The notes beneath the pieces were generated by a model that was given only the letters and a program-made list of their open reading frames with translations, was not told the DNA's origin and ran no database searches. This document shows, in pieces, positions 1 to 12,147 of a stretch of 64,000 bases of DNA (positions are counted from its first letter, which is position 1; each line of letters starts with the position of its first letter). The stretch comes from Actinostola sp. cb2023 (taxonomy: Eukaryota; Cnidaria; Anthozoa; Actiniaria; Actinostolidae). The DNA lies in NCBI GenBank assembly GCA_033675265.1, contig JAUJYZ010001170.1, positions 124,001 to 188,000 on the forward strand, in the 5' to 3' direction. The position numbers and the translations under genes are program-made.

Positions 1-3000
1 GAACAAATGACTAAAATATCAGTTTGAAAGACGTTTTACAAAAACTGAGGAACATCTTGTTCGCTGATGATGACACAGCTTCAATAATTTAACTGTGATT
101 TCATCAATCAAATCAAAGACTAGTTTTTGCAGGTCGAATTATTTTCAATTTGGTTCCTTAGACAGCTGTGCAAATACTGCAAATTTAATTTAAAACGTCA
201 AGACAAGTGCAGAGGAGTGACTTGTGCGGTGTTCTCAATTTACTCTGTATAATAGACGAATTTTCAATAAGGCAGTAACGACAGTAACGGGTTTGAATCA
301 CCAGAAATGAATCGATTCGGAGCATTTGTCTAGAAACCACGACGGGGGTCGAGGTGATTTCAGTGTGGACAGAAACAATTTAATATAAAGCTTTAATACA
401 TTCTCAAAAAAAATTGACGTTCCCAATGCGAATGAATTCCCATTCTTTTCTCTCATTTTTAATTAGTTCTTATGCTAGTCCAGAAAGGATGTCAGACTCA
501 AGAGCTTTCCGTGAACTGAAATCTATACGACGGTGGAAACGTCAATAATAATTTGAACAAAACGCCAAAATTAATGTACACATAAGTAGAAAGAAAAGAC
601 AGATATATTTCTATAGCAACCTTATTAATTGTACCCTCAACAACTATTCTTATACTAAAATAATGAGGTTTATAAAATTAAAAAATGTGAAATGGTTGAC
701 AAGCGGTATCGCGTTGGTCCATGTTATATTTTCCTAACAAATGCGGAAAAAGGGTAGTTGAATATTGTACCTTTGTACACCCCCCAATTCTACAGCAAGT
801 TCCTGCGAGGGATGGATGTGGTAAAAGGTCAAATGTAACTTAGAAATCTTCTCGCCAAGGTCGGCGACTTTTTAGTACCATTTCAACTCGACTCATTGGC
901 GACTGACCACGTTGCAAAAAATAATATGAATAATTTCAACTTATCTATCCTCCTTTTAGCTGTAAAATAATTTATCTTTGGCTTACCTTGTAGTTATACG
1001 TCTTTGTGCCTTGCAGTACTTTTTCATGTGGCAACGTTGTTTATGGAAAGAACCGGACGAAACACTCAAATGGTTTTCTCCTTAAAAGGAAAAGTAATCA
1101 AACTATTCAGCCAATCGCGACACAGCTTCAAACTGCTTAATAAAAGCTGAACTTTTATAGGATATAAAAAATGGGAAGTAGGAATTCAAGCAAGAAATAT
1201 TTAGCCCCCAGCTAGTTGCTGTTTAGCTTTTATTCGCTTAAGTTTGATGGTCGTCTAGCTCCTTCCATTTAATCTTTGCTCCATACTTTTCTCGTTTCTG
1301 TTGTTTCCCCCCTCCAGGACTGTCAGAGCGTAGAACCTTCCTGATTCTCCCAAGAAGCTATACCCCCGTCTAATAAGCTATATCTTAATAAAACATCTAT
1401 TATAATACATGGCTTCGTTTATTTGCAGTCAGTTTCTACGTATCTCATGTTTTGTGTCATTGCCTCGAGCCATTGTATATCAGTTTCGAATTCGTGTATA
1501 AAAAAAACGGATTCTCAGCCAATTTGATGAGACATGTTCAAGTATATGAAGCTATAGATATGAAACGTCTAATGTATACGAATTTACAAATATCGATATT
1601 TCACTGATTTTTTATAGTGACACGATTTATGTAGAAATGGAACAGTCCGGGGAGAAAGAAGCCATTTCCTGAACCGGCGGCTCCACCAAAAACACATTAC
1701 TGAAATCATTGGATTCGCAATATTATTCCGCTCAGAATAAGGCGAATTGTAGTTAAAGCAATTGGTCTTCGAATAAACATATAAAACATGTAGTTCAGTT
1801 TGGAACTCAAACTTGCATGAGCCGTGAAGAAACCGTACGTTGTGTGTGTGTGGATAGGCGACTCCATGTCGACGATAATACTGAAGTTTCTGTGCTTGAT
1901 GAAAAGCAAAGGGAGACGTTTGTTAGAGGGGGGTTTAATTAAATACATGGGACACTTGTCTTGTTGTCCTTCCCGTCATCCAGTAGTCTTTTTTGCCTCA
2001 TTTTTGTGTGTTTGTAATTGTCCAGTTGTAGAGAGAGCTAATTTAAATAAAATAAATAACTAAAATAAAAAGTAGAAAAAGAACAGCGAAAAGACTGATA
2101 AACTGTGTTAACAATACACTGGAAAGAGTACATATTTTCTTCGCGTCAAACTGCATGACGAACATTTAAATACAATCTTCAACTCCAAAAAAGTACAACT
2201 TATTACAAGTGTCCTTCTTTCTTACTATACCGAATTGAAGTCAAATGTGAAGTCACTCTGTCTATTTAAAGTTATATTTATTTACACTCACTGACAACGA
2301 AGGACGAGCGGCCAAACTTGCCCGACTACTATAGCTTCCACAAGTCTCATGAGTTTCGCTCAGAGAGTATTTATAAGTAAGTTATTTATACTCTAAACAC
2401 CAAGCAAAAACACAACAACAACACAGTCTTTTTCAATGTAGACTGTGGTCTATAGTGCTATACAGTTAGCCGGAGAAAGTACTCCTAATTGCTCGTATCC
2501 GGTTGGAGTTCAAGCGTATTTTCGAAGAAAAGACCTTTGTTTATGTTTAGTTGAACATGAGGTACACATCGTACCTGTGTGGCGCTAGAAAGCAAAGTTC
2601 TCAGATATGAAAATTGGCGCGAAGTTTTCCCGCGTAAAATGATTTCATGGACGTCGACGACACACAACCATGGCGATTACAGCTTTTTTTATAACTGATT
2701 ATGAAAGATAGAAATATTATAATTCACAAGAAATGTTTTAACGTTGGATGTGAACACAAAGTGACGTCAAGAAGACTTGTATATTTGCTTTAGACTTTGA
2801 CAACACGGAAGCAACTCTACCTAGTTTTTAATTTGATCATATTCTAGAGCTTTTTATTTTCCTCTCACGAAAATAGAATGAACTTCCTCATTTCAAACTA
2901 ACTAGAAATTCTGTTTCTTCTTGCGAGTTTGGGAACTGTGAAATCCAATTTTCTCTCTCCTTTGGTCCATATGTTGTCAATCGTTACCGTATGTTCGTTA

Positions 3001-3157
3001 ATGACATTCATAAAGACTCATGTCAACGAAGATGCGCGAACTATTTATATCACTTTTACAGCTTTTTCGTTTACTAACAAGTATATAATTGGTTTTCACT
3101 GATGTTGGATTGAGACAGTGTGAAATGCGCTATATAAGAACTTGTTATTAAGAACTT
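1..3157. other. Intergenic DNA, no gene recognised
   Basis: AT-rich DNA with stop codons in all frames at short intervals. The few open frames (80 codons or fewer) show no domain, no composition bias typical of coding DNA and no paired splice sites that I could extend. I see no tRNA-like or rRNA-like segment. Promoters or UTRs of genes outside the window cannot be excluded. Confidence 0.5.
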
Positions 3158-3170
3158 ATTATTATTATTA

Positions 3171-3202
<32 letters not shown>

Positions 3203-3234
3203 TTTATTTTTATTTTTATTTTTATTTTTAAATT
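3158..3234. repeat. TTA / TTTTTA microsatellite
   Basis: Uninterrupted run of TTA units that passes into TTTTTA units near 3200. Simple slippage repeat; the open frames across it are artefacts of its composition. Confidence 0.9.
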
Positions 3235-3812
3235 TTGTAAAAAAACATTTCCGATGAATAATGATATCTTTATTTCTCGAAACAAATTACAAATAAGAGA
3301 TAAAAAATCCTTATTATCCTTATTATAATTATCATCTAACATTGACGTTGGAATAGATCGTATTCACACGCTGTCTAGGGATGGTCTTCTTTGTCATTAT
3401 TTCCTTATCGTTCTACTCAGGAAATCCTGATGCACCGATTACAAGATAGCTTTGATGCAGAAGAATAAAATCGCTTTTAATCCCAAGGTTTTGGTGTGAC
3501 TGATAGATCTTCCGGTCGAGTTGTAGTGTCCTCGACATTTTGCCTCTAGAATTCCAGTAAATATTATCACAAACGCGTCAAAACAAAATGAATGACCCAT
3601 TTTCAACCATTCATTTTGATATTAATTTCATAATAAAGTACTGACTTTGTTTCAACAAATATGTATTCGAAAAACTGGGGTGTAAAAATGGGAAACGAAA
3701 AATTAAATAGAATGAAATTTGCCTCATGATGATGATAAAAAGCTAGATCTATGAAAAACACACAAAAAGAGAAAAAAATGAGAAAAAGAAAAATAAAACA
3801 GTATCGAAATTG

Positions 3813-3930
3813 AACAAATTTCAGATCTGTACAAATTTCAGATCTGTACAAATTTCAGATCTGTACAAATTTCAGATCTGTACAAATTTCAGATCTGTAC
3901 AAATTTCACATCTGTACAAATTTCAGATCC
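3813..3930. repeat. 17-bp tandem repeat, about 7 copies
   Basis: The unit ACAAATTTCAGATCTGT repeats head to tail with almost no change; one copy has ACATCT in place of AGATCT. Each unit carries a palindromic AGATCT. Because 17 is not a multiple of three, the open frame across it is a 17-residue cycle and is not evidence for coding. Confidence 0.9.
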
Positions 3931-4879
3931 CAGCTCACCAATGCAGCAGTACAGTTATATATCGTAGAAACTCAGAAATCCCCATCACCCAAATATTACA
4001 TGTAACTGAAAAGCCCATATTGGGAGGTACATTAAAAACTATGTATGTATGTATGTATTGTTCCTAGTGTGGTTTGTATGGTTATTTGCACAGTAAAATG
4101 AGCTGAAAGATAAGATATCTTAATGGTTGCTGTTGTTATCTGTTCAATGTACCGCGCGCTATCGCGGTCATCGCAAGTCAAAAGGTTTGCAAGACTTTCA
4201 CGATCACGAGTCATCGTCTGCGCAAGGCATGTTACTTGTACTTTGTAGCATTGAATAAAAATGTAAAAAAAAAATCATAAAAAATAATAATAAAAAGGCG
4301 CCCTTTACCTTCAAAGGGACGTTACTCTTTGCAACTGGTTTTACATACCCCAGCGATGTTATGATAGTGCGTGTAAACTACGCCTGGGAGGTAGACGGTT
4401 GTAGTGTTTGGATGGCTTATCTACTCTTCCCTCGCTAGAAGACGTCCAAATGCGCTCTCACACACAGGCAAAACTGATGAAGATTCCACGATCGTATAGC
4501 AAATATAAGTTGTCGTATTGTCAAAAATATGCAATCTATTGTCAAAAATGAGCAAAATACGTAATGCAATTATTGACGTCACGTGATGAAATATGCAAAT
4601 CAGTAGAGTATTGGTTAATACACCAAACATTTTAGAACTGACTCGAAAAATGCGCCGCGCCGTGATGGGACTCGACCTCTACAGGTAAAGGAGTGAGTAA
4701 ATCCTGAAAGTTCGTCGACCATGCAGTCACACCGAAAGTTCTCTTTAGACTACACTAATTCGTTATTCACTCACTATATCATTCAGCTGTCCCGTGAAAG
4801 TTCGACTTATGCTTTTTCTCTGATGTAAATTCTTGATGAAGATTGATTTCTCGAATGTCAGAATAGCACATTCAATGAA

Positions 4880-5170
4880 AAGTTATATTATTATGTTGAA
4901 AAATACCCTTTCAAATGCCAATCGCGAATACCTTTCATATGCTGAAATGCCATTCAAATGTTAATATGAATACTATTTGAATGAATACCCTAATCACGAA
5001 TACCCTGTAATTGTTGGAAAATAAATCGGCCTTTAAGAATACCTTTGAAGTGGTACCTTTTAATGCACGAAATGCTGTGCTACAAATACACAGTATAAAT
5101 GTTGGAATACCATTTAAAAAGTGCTAAAGGAAAACCTTTCAAATGCTGAGCTGGGAAACCATTCAACTGC
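4880..5170. repeat. Degenerate minisatellite, unit about 20 bp
   Basis: Variants of GGAATACCCTTTCAAATGCT recur every 20-40 bp. The same word family returns at 6745-7170, on the other side of the TIR element at 5345-6230, so both stretches look like remains of one old repeat field. Confidence 0.6.
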
Positions 5171-5344
5171 TGGAGTTTTTCCCACTGTATCAGAAGTAAC
5201 AGAGCCACTTAAATTGACCACTGATAACGGGGCAGAATTTTCAGCAACAAGAAAAGCCTTCAGATTATCTTCAAGTATTACGGAGAAATCCTGGCTGACA
5301 CTAATTATTTCTGTATGATATTCTCAGCTCGATCTGACATTGAC

Positions 5345-6230
5345 TCAATCTCGTCCCCAGAGCCTGCGTTACTTTCGACCAGCGGCGAAGAACGTAGGCT
5401 CTGGCATAATCCATTTTTGAGACAATTTGATTGGCTATTCCATTTTAGAAACTACGCACGCGCAAGATTCCGGAAATGAAATATATCCAATGAAAATTGA
5501 GTTGTCAAAACAACCCGTTCAAAACAAAAATTAACATTTTTCAACGGTTTCATTGACACTTATATTTTAAACATGTCGCCTCGATCTGCAATATTAAAAT
5601 ATCTAAGCACAGAGAAAAATCCAGTTTATCTAAGCTTATATGTATCTCGAAGTGTCTTGGAAAGTTTTCAAACGAAGCTCAAAATTTACACGAAGCTTAA
5701 GAGTGATGGTTATTCAAAGAACATATGTCGATCGTAAATCTAATATTCTTTAGGCTAGCAACTGAAAGGCGGTGCCAATCGAGGTGCTTACGAAGGCGAA
5801 AGATTCAAAAGAAATACATTTGAAGGAGAGACAACAATAACTAGAGAAGATGAAGATGATAGATTCAAATAATTAACTGATATGTAAAGTAGACACGAGT
5901 AAATATAAACCCGTAGGAAGAACTGTTCGCGTATCCTTCTGCTGTAAAACCACTGCTTTTAATAAAGACTTCAGATACTGCGCTTCTTTCACTGTTATAT
6001 CTTCTTTACCAAGTGCTTTTAAAGCGTACTCTATTCCCTAATGAAACCTTTCGAAGGATTCCACTGAAACTGAGTCGACAATTTGAATCGACAACAAACT
6101 GCCCAGCTAACTTGCGCATGCGCTCTAAAACCGGAAGAACAAGAAATCCTGTTCCCAAAAAATGGATTATGCCAGAGCCTACGTTCTCGTCGCTGGCCGA
6201 AAGTAACGCAGGCTCTGGGGACGAGATTGA
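5345..6230. mobile_element. Non-autonomous TIR DNA transposon
   Basis: The left end starts TCAATCTCGTCCCCAGAGCC and the right end is its reverse complement, ending GGCTCTGGGGACGAGATTGA. The arms stay similar inward for about 100 bp. The duplicated target CATTGAC lies outside each end (5338-5344 and 6231-6237); 7 bp is the clean reading, 8 bp is possible. The 886-bp interior shows no transposase. A 7-8 bp duplication would fit a hAT-like or other cut-and-paste family; the superfamily is inferred only. Confidence 0.8.
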
Positions 6231-6558
6231 CATTGACTTCTTTTGCAACAGGTGTTGCACATGCGCAGTTTGTCAATGCACAAGCTGTTTTGCGCTACAA
6301 AATTGCGTGGTCTTTAGAACCGTATGTATATGACAGAGATATTAACACTTCAAGAAAGCCAGAGAAAGGGGGATGAAATTAAAGCTGACAAACATGGCTG
6401 GAGCCGACAAGTTGAAAAAAACAAAACCGCTCTCGAGATGTCGGCAAAAAAAAAAAGACTTAAAGTTGAAAAATAAGAAAAGATTTAAACGTTGCGTGAC
6501 CTCGGCCTACGTGTTATATGTGACTGACTAAAATTCATGCCTCGCATAATAGACGATC

Positions 6559-6590
6559 TCAGGAGCCCATTACTAGTAATGGGCTCCTGA
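6559..6590. mobile_element. 32-bp perfect palindrome with 5-bp flanking duplication
   Basis: Left half TCAGGAGCCCATTACT is followed by its exact reverse complement. CGATC lies immediately outside on both sides (6554-6558 and 6591-6595). A second palindrome of the same length with the same 12-bp ends lies at 30735-30766, with its own flanking duplication. This is what a minimal insertion made only of two inverted ends would look like. Confidence 0.7.
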
Positions 6591-6744
6591 CGATCTTCCT
6601 GTGTTTTTTGTTTTGTTTTGAGGAAATGATATCGAAACAAACACGTAACTTTTGTAAGCCGGGTGTCTCGAGCGTATATGGCTGTGACGTTTTGAAACAG
6701 ATGGCAACGAGCACTTGATAATGAACAGTAAAAAAAGTACCCTA

Positions 6745-7170
6745 AAATATCAGGAATACCCTTACAAATTACAATGCCAAATGGATACCTTTTAAATGCT
6801 GGGAAACCCTTCAAATGCTTTTCATCAGATCACTGAGCATACGTCAGAACTGATATACGTGTAAAACGAACATTCGAAGGGTTTTCACACCCCCACTGAA
6901 TGCTGGAAAATACCATTTAAATGTCAGGAATACCCTTAAAATGCCGAATGGATACACTTTAAATGCTGGGAAACCCTTCAAATGCTCAGTCCATCAGATC
7001 ACTGAACATACGCCAGAATATACGTGTAAAACGAACACTCGAAGGGTTTTCACACCCTACTGAATACTGGAAAATGCCATTTAAATGTCAGGAACATCCT
7101 TACAATGCCGAATGGATACCTTTTAAATGTTTTAAATGCTGGGAAACCCTTCAAATGCTGGGAAACCCTT
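6745..7170. repeat. Diverged higher-order repeat
   Basis: A block of about 170-180 bp containing GGGAAACCCTTCAAATGCT, a CGAAGGGTTTTCACAC segment and a CATTTAAATGTCAGGAA segment occurs about twice plus a partial copy. It is built from the same words as 4880-5170. Confidence 0.65.
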
Positions 7171-7424
7171 CAAATACCAGGATCTCTTCACATACATCAC
7201 AAATCTCAACTCGAATCTTGACTTCGAGGGAATTAAAGAGATAACAAATGTCACAGACGTGTTGGTTGACTGTGCTTGGCTGCTAAATACCGTAATCCTT
7301 TTGAATGTCATTCATGAGCTACTCTGATGCTGTAAATCAGTCAACGAACTGACGGTAGGTACGATCATTTCGATATCAGGCTACTTATCTATCGGACCCG
7401 GGAAAACGATGATAAAAAATTAAA

Positions 7425-7680
7425 TTGAACGAGAGAAAACGGAGAATAAGAAAGAAAATGGCAAGAGGAAGGAAGTGAAGAGAGAAAAGTAATTGAAGGA
7501 AAGTAAAATAATTAAAAATGGATGGAAACAAAGAACGAAGGAAAATAACCTAAGTAAGGAAGAAAGAATGAATGAATGAATGAAACCAGGAAAAAGATAA
7601 AGAGAGTAAGAAGGAAAGGAGAAACGACAAAAAGTAAATAAACAAAAGAAAGGAAAATGAGAGAAAAAATTCCCACTTTC
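7425..7680. repeat. Purine-rich low-complexity tract
   Basis: About 250 bp dominated by GAAA, GGAA and GAATGA words with strong strand asymmetry (A and G on plus). The minus-strand open frame (rich in F, L and S) is a product of the composition. Confidence 0.75.
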
Positions 7681-9168
7681 TCATAATAATAGACAACAAA
7701 AGTCATTTTCTAGTCTAACTGCTGTGCGCGCCACGCAGCGAGCATAGTTGTCAATATATAACACAACGTCCCGTCCAATTGCTATGAACTCACAGCTAAA
7801 CCGTTCCACTCATCAACACACAGTATAAAGTTCGACATATATGAAAACTGAGATTCAGAATTCCAAACAAACGCTTCAAGTCAGAGCAGATTTTTGTTTT
7901 CAACGCCATCCTGATAAACTTTGACACTAGAATCAGCCGGACTCGTGTTCGCTAAAGAAAAGGTTTAGATTAGGATAGATATTAGGATAGATATTTAAAT
8001 TTTTAAAGATTATATTTATGTTTTTAGATTAGAAGGGCCATAAGTTTTTCAGCTGAAGCTGTAATATGTTTTTCCCTCGTAAAATAAAGTTTATTAACGG
8101 GCGAACATTTTTGGAAGTCTTGGCCTAAAGACTATGCGGGAGGCGAAGTGAAAGTGACTTTCAACCGATTGTATAGCCAAGAGATCGTCATTAGCAACAG
8201 ATAAACAAAATAAAGTCCACTAGCAAAACAATGCATAATAGACCTCGCAATTATGTCTTTTAGGTCAATATTTTCGTAGAAATGTTAGTTTTGTTACGAG
8301 GAACCAATTTCAAAGGCAAACACCACGACATGCGGGTCACTTTTGGCATCGGAAACTACCAGCATATGTCGACGTGATGTTTTTCAATTAAATCCAATGC
8401 GAGGTGCAGGGGAGGGCGCTGGAAAACGCACGAATAGTACACGAACTGACGAAACTCTGAATACAGATTATTGAATCGTATCTTTATACGTCTACTCGAA
8501 GAAACTGCACAAATGAAATAAGTACAAAGAAGATTTGTGTACCTTCGATGGCAGCACGAATAGTCACAGCTTCGCTCGGCGATGTGGAGTGGCCGACTGA
8601 TAGTTTGTAGACTGTTTGACAATCCACTGTTCTGCTATAGAGATAAATAGCGAATACACTGTACCGGTACTTCTAACTTGATCACTGATTCTTATCAAAG
8701 GCCAAACCCACGGTGTGCAAGTGACTGAGATGCTTCTTTGGTTTCTATTGTGGAGGTGTGAGAGTCGCTCCCACTCGGTTGGGATTCTATTCTCTTTCCA
8801 TCTCACGCTGTTTGCTCACAGTAAACTACGCAACGATTCCGTGACTATTCACGTCTGTACTGTTAACAAAATAAAAACAGCGCGCCATTGCGTCGAAACT
8901 GGACAAGTATATTACCAGAGAAGAGATCTATTTTGGGTTCAAATTAAGGTTTTTGGTTTTGAAGATAACAGTCGTTTAGCATCGTAGACGTTGTGTAATT
9001 ACACCGGCAATAGCCATCTATTATACAGCGCAGCTGACTGTCTAGTTAGTGTTGATTGTTGGGTGAATTACTTTAATGGCTCGGGTGATCTCTGACAACC
9101 AGTTTGAACGATGTCATCTAAACGAAGTATTCATCGAGCGCAAATTAAGGAAATTAATACGTCTAAAC
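7681..9168. other. Intergenic DNA, no gene recognised
   Basis: Unique-looking sequence. Two open frames of 80-90 codons near 8360-8990 overlap on opposite strands and match nothing I know. No paired splice sites support either. Confidence 0.45.
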
Positions 9169-9560
9169 TGCTGAGAGACGTTGTCTAAACCGAACAACTG
9201 AACATAGATGGTCGTCATACGCTACTGATAGTTCGATTGCTGGAGAAGTTAATATAGTGGAGTTGTCAGTTATGTCCAAACACGTACAATATCATCTCAG
9301 GCTTGTGGGAGTTTCGGCACGCCTGCGATTACGTTGGGTTATTCACTGTCGCGCTCGATTTGCTGAGAGACGTTGTCTAAACCGAACAACTGAACATATG
9401 GTCGTCATACGCTACTGATAGTTCGATTGCTGGAGAAGTTAATATAGTGGAGTTGTCAGTTAAGTCCAAACACGTATACAATATCATCTCAGGCTTGTGG
9501 GAGTTTCGGCGCGCCTACGTTTACGTTGGCTTGCGGTTATTCACTGTCGCGCTTGATTGG
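9169..9560. repeat. 191-bp direct tandem duplication (2 copies)
   Basis: The block beginning GCTGAGAGACGTTGTCTAAA occurs at about 9170 and 9361 with only a few substitutions and small indels; a third start (GCTGAGAGACG) at about 9560 runs into different sequence. Two short hairpins follow (around TCCTACACCAGTAGGA and GTGTCT...AGACAC). This could be the repeated U3 part of an LTR, but no second LTR or retroelement ORF was found. Confidence 0.7.
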
Positions 9561-10020
9561 CTGAGAGACGCAGTCAGATCCTACACCAGTAGGATTTATA
9601 CCTCGCGAAGTGGACACTTGTACTAATATTAAAGCAAAGCTGTGTTTTGATCGTATTTTGGTGTCTGTCTGCTAGTAGACACTCGCAAGACATTGGTCAG
9701 TTTGACGATCCCATTGAGCTAGGGAATCGAGATCAAGATTTTGAAGGACTTTTTTCATTTGGTTCAAATATATTTTTTCTCTCATCGTGAGATCTTCACA
9801 TAATTCAGTGAAAACTCTTTTTTTCAATCCCGAATCATTTTTTCAAACCCATTTCTTGGAAAATGTTTTTCCTTTGCAAGGCGTCTAACTGTTGTCTATT
9901 ATACTTTAAATAATAATTGGTATATTACGCGCGCTTTGATTGGTCGAGGGCCGTGTGTTATTAGAATACAGACGCACAGATGACGTCACAAAATCACTCA
10001 ATTCTCAAAATATTATATAA

Positions 10021-10182
10021 AACAAATAGATTCCATTTTGCCGTGCGTCTGTACTCTTATAGATGCACAGATGACGTCAAAATGTGATGAGAACCGAAAA
10101 AAAGTACGCCACGAGACGACGCACCACATTTTGACGTCATCTATAAGAGTACAGACGCACGGGAAAATGGAATCTATTTGTT
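10021..10182. mobile_element. Foldback element with about 65-bp arms
   Basis: The left arm starts AACAAATAGATTCCATTTT and runs through GTGCGTCTGTACTCTTATAG; the right arm returns the same sequence inverted and ends CTATTTGTT. Both arms carry TGACGTCA-type (CRE-like) octamers or near matches. A related fragment (ACAGACGCACAGATGACGTCA) lies just upstream at 9970-9988. Confidence 0.7.
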
Positions 10183-10989
10183 AATTAACCACCGCAGATC
10201 ACTCCTATCTACAGTTCGGTCTTCAAAGAACCGGTGAAAATATCAATAGGATTGCATTATTGCGTAACCCTTTCTTTAACACGTTCTTGTTCACAATCGT
10301 TCGTGAATACAGACATTTTTTAGTATAGTATTGCTTGGTATCAACCAGCTGTTAAAAGTCCTCGAATCTCATGATTTACCTTCATTAGGGGCAAACACTG
10401 TCCCCCATGTGCTATCAAGCAGAGAAACGGTGCATGCAATTCAGCTGACGAAAATTTCTAACGAGACCGGAAATGACGTCTATTGATATCAAGCTATTCA
10501 AAAGTTCAATTAATAATAAATAATAATATAATAATAATAATAATTTATAGATACCGGCGCGAACAAATTGAAATATAGACATTTACGCTCGGTGGCTTCC
10601 GTTCGTTGTACAAAGGTTCAACAAAAATACAAGCATTTGCTAAGTTTTGATTTTAACGGGCGAAGATCTGTCTCCATCAAATCCGCTTTACTCTAATCTG
10701 GTTGGTTAATCCGATCCCGGGTAAGCTAGCTATCGTCGTAGCTTCCTACTACAGCCTGACAATGTTCCGCGTCCTTCATGATTATAGGACGAATGGCGCC
10801 GGACTAAAAGTGATTTCTCTTGTCACCGCGATTGTCAACCTATTTTAGGAGGGGAGGGGAGGCATAACATTCCACTCTCAAGTCGTTTATTATGACAGAC
10901 GATACCAATACTTCAGATAGAACGGCTATAAAGAATAGAGTCCATTTCAAGTGGGCTTACATGAAGTACTAGCCTAACTATTTACAATG

Positions 10990-11100
10990 ACCACAACTGA
11001 ATAAATTAATTACGAGAAAAATTACCGAAATCCTTTGCAGTCTTGGAGTGTTGACTGTTGCTTCGGTTGCGACAACGATATTTGAAATAGGTGTATATAC
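10990..11100 (+). repeat. Copy 1 of a dispersed 95-bp block
   Basis: The stretch from ATTACGAGAAAAATTACCG to GAAATAGGTGTAT is repeated almost exactly at 11550-11645. Similarity ends abruptly on both sides. One frame reads ITEILCSLGVLTVAS then ATTIFEIGV in both copies; copy 1 then runs into unrelated codons and a stop. Confidence 0.6.
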
Positions 11101-11551
11101 AAGTGTTTGGGAACATGCACGTGTCATTCAAAATGGCCGAGTTAATTGACTTCATCTTTAATTATGGTTTGAAACAAAACAACAAAAAGCAGGGAGATCA
11201 TAGTAATTCCTAGCCTGCGTAGCAGACGTTTTTTAGGCCGCGCGGAAGAGTTTTCGTTTTTTGGCCGCGCGAAAGTTGGGGCGAGTTAATTGAAGTTTCC
11301 TTCTCGCCCCTTTCCCTCCAGCCCCTTCCCTATAGTTATCATGAATGTAATTTTTCAGCTCATTAACTGTTTGGAAGCGTGGCACATGAAAATGCTTGAT
11401 GCCTGCTCTTGTTCAACGGGTTTAGTACCCGCATCAGCACGTTTGTAGTACTAGTACTTTCCGAAATATTCGGTTTAACACCTGAGCAACCACTTCAGCT
11501 TGCCATAATAACATGTCACAAACGCATGCAACCAAAATATGCTCTGAATGA

Positions 11552-11716
11552 ATGAATTACGAGAAAATTACCGAAATCCTTTGCAGTCTTGGAGTGTTGA
11601 CTGTTGCTTCGGCTGCGACAACGATTTTTGAAATAGGTGTATCAGTGGTACAATCAGTTCATGAAGAATTGGCTGCAAAGACAAATTCCCATGATCCTTT
11701 GGGATCTCACCTTTGA
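11552..11716 (+). CDS. Small open frame, 54 codons, unknown
   Basis: ATG at 11552 directly follows an in-frame TGA. The frame reads MNYEKITEILCSLGVLTVAS, then a hydrophobic ATTIFEIGVSVV segment that could be a membrane helix, then a polar tail ending in LGSHL and TGA. Its first 30 codons are repeated at about 11000-11095, with mostly silent or conservative changes (A/V in ASAATT against ASVATT). The similarity stops at a GTGTAT that could be a splice donor, so this may be an exon or a transposon fragment rather than a complete gene. No family is recognised. Confidence 0.2.
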   Translation: MNYEKITEILCSLGVLTVASAATTIFEIGVSVVQSVHEELAAKTNSHDPLGSHL

Positions 11717-12147
11717 TCGTTTGGGCCTGGGTACTAACTACGACCTATGTGTGCTCTATATAAGTATCTACACGACAAGACCGAAAGGAACTATGGGAAG
11801 CGTTGTAGCAAAATGTCACGAAGTACCTTTGTTGTAACCATGGTAGCTTGTAATCGACTGCACAATGAAGTTAGCATAATTAAACACGCCTTCTTTGCGT
11901 AAATCTAAATATTACCCATGCAACCTTTCGGGCTTGAAGTCTATTTTCCTGACAACCTTTTTGAAACAAGTGATTATGCAAATGTTTCTTGAGGTACATT
12001 TCATTTAGCGGTTTTGATGCAGAAATGAAATAATTTTTAATCTCCTCGATTTATTCAGGCTTTCCTTTTATCTGTTTTCGTCCACCCCACCCCTAGGCTC
12101 ACCCCACCCCCTCCCCTGTAGAATATCGAGCATTTCTCTCCTCCATG

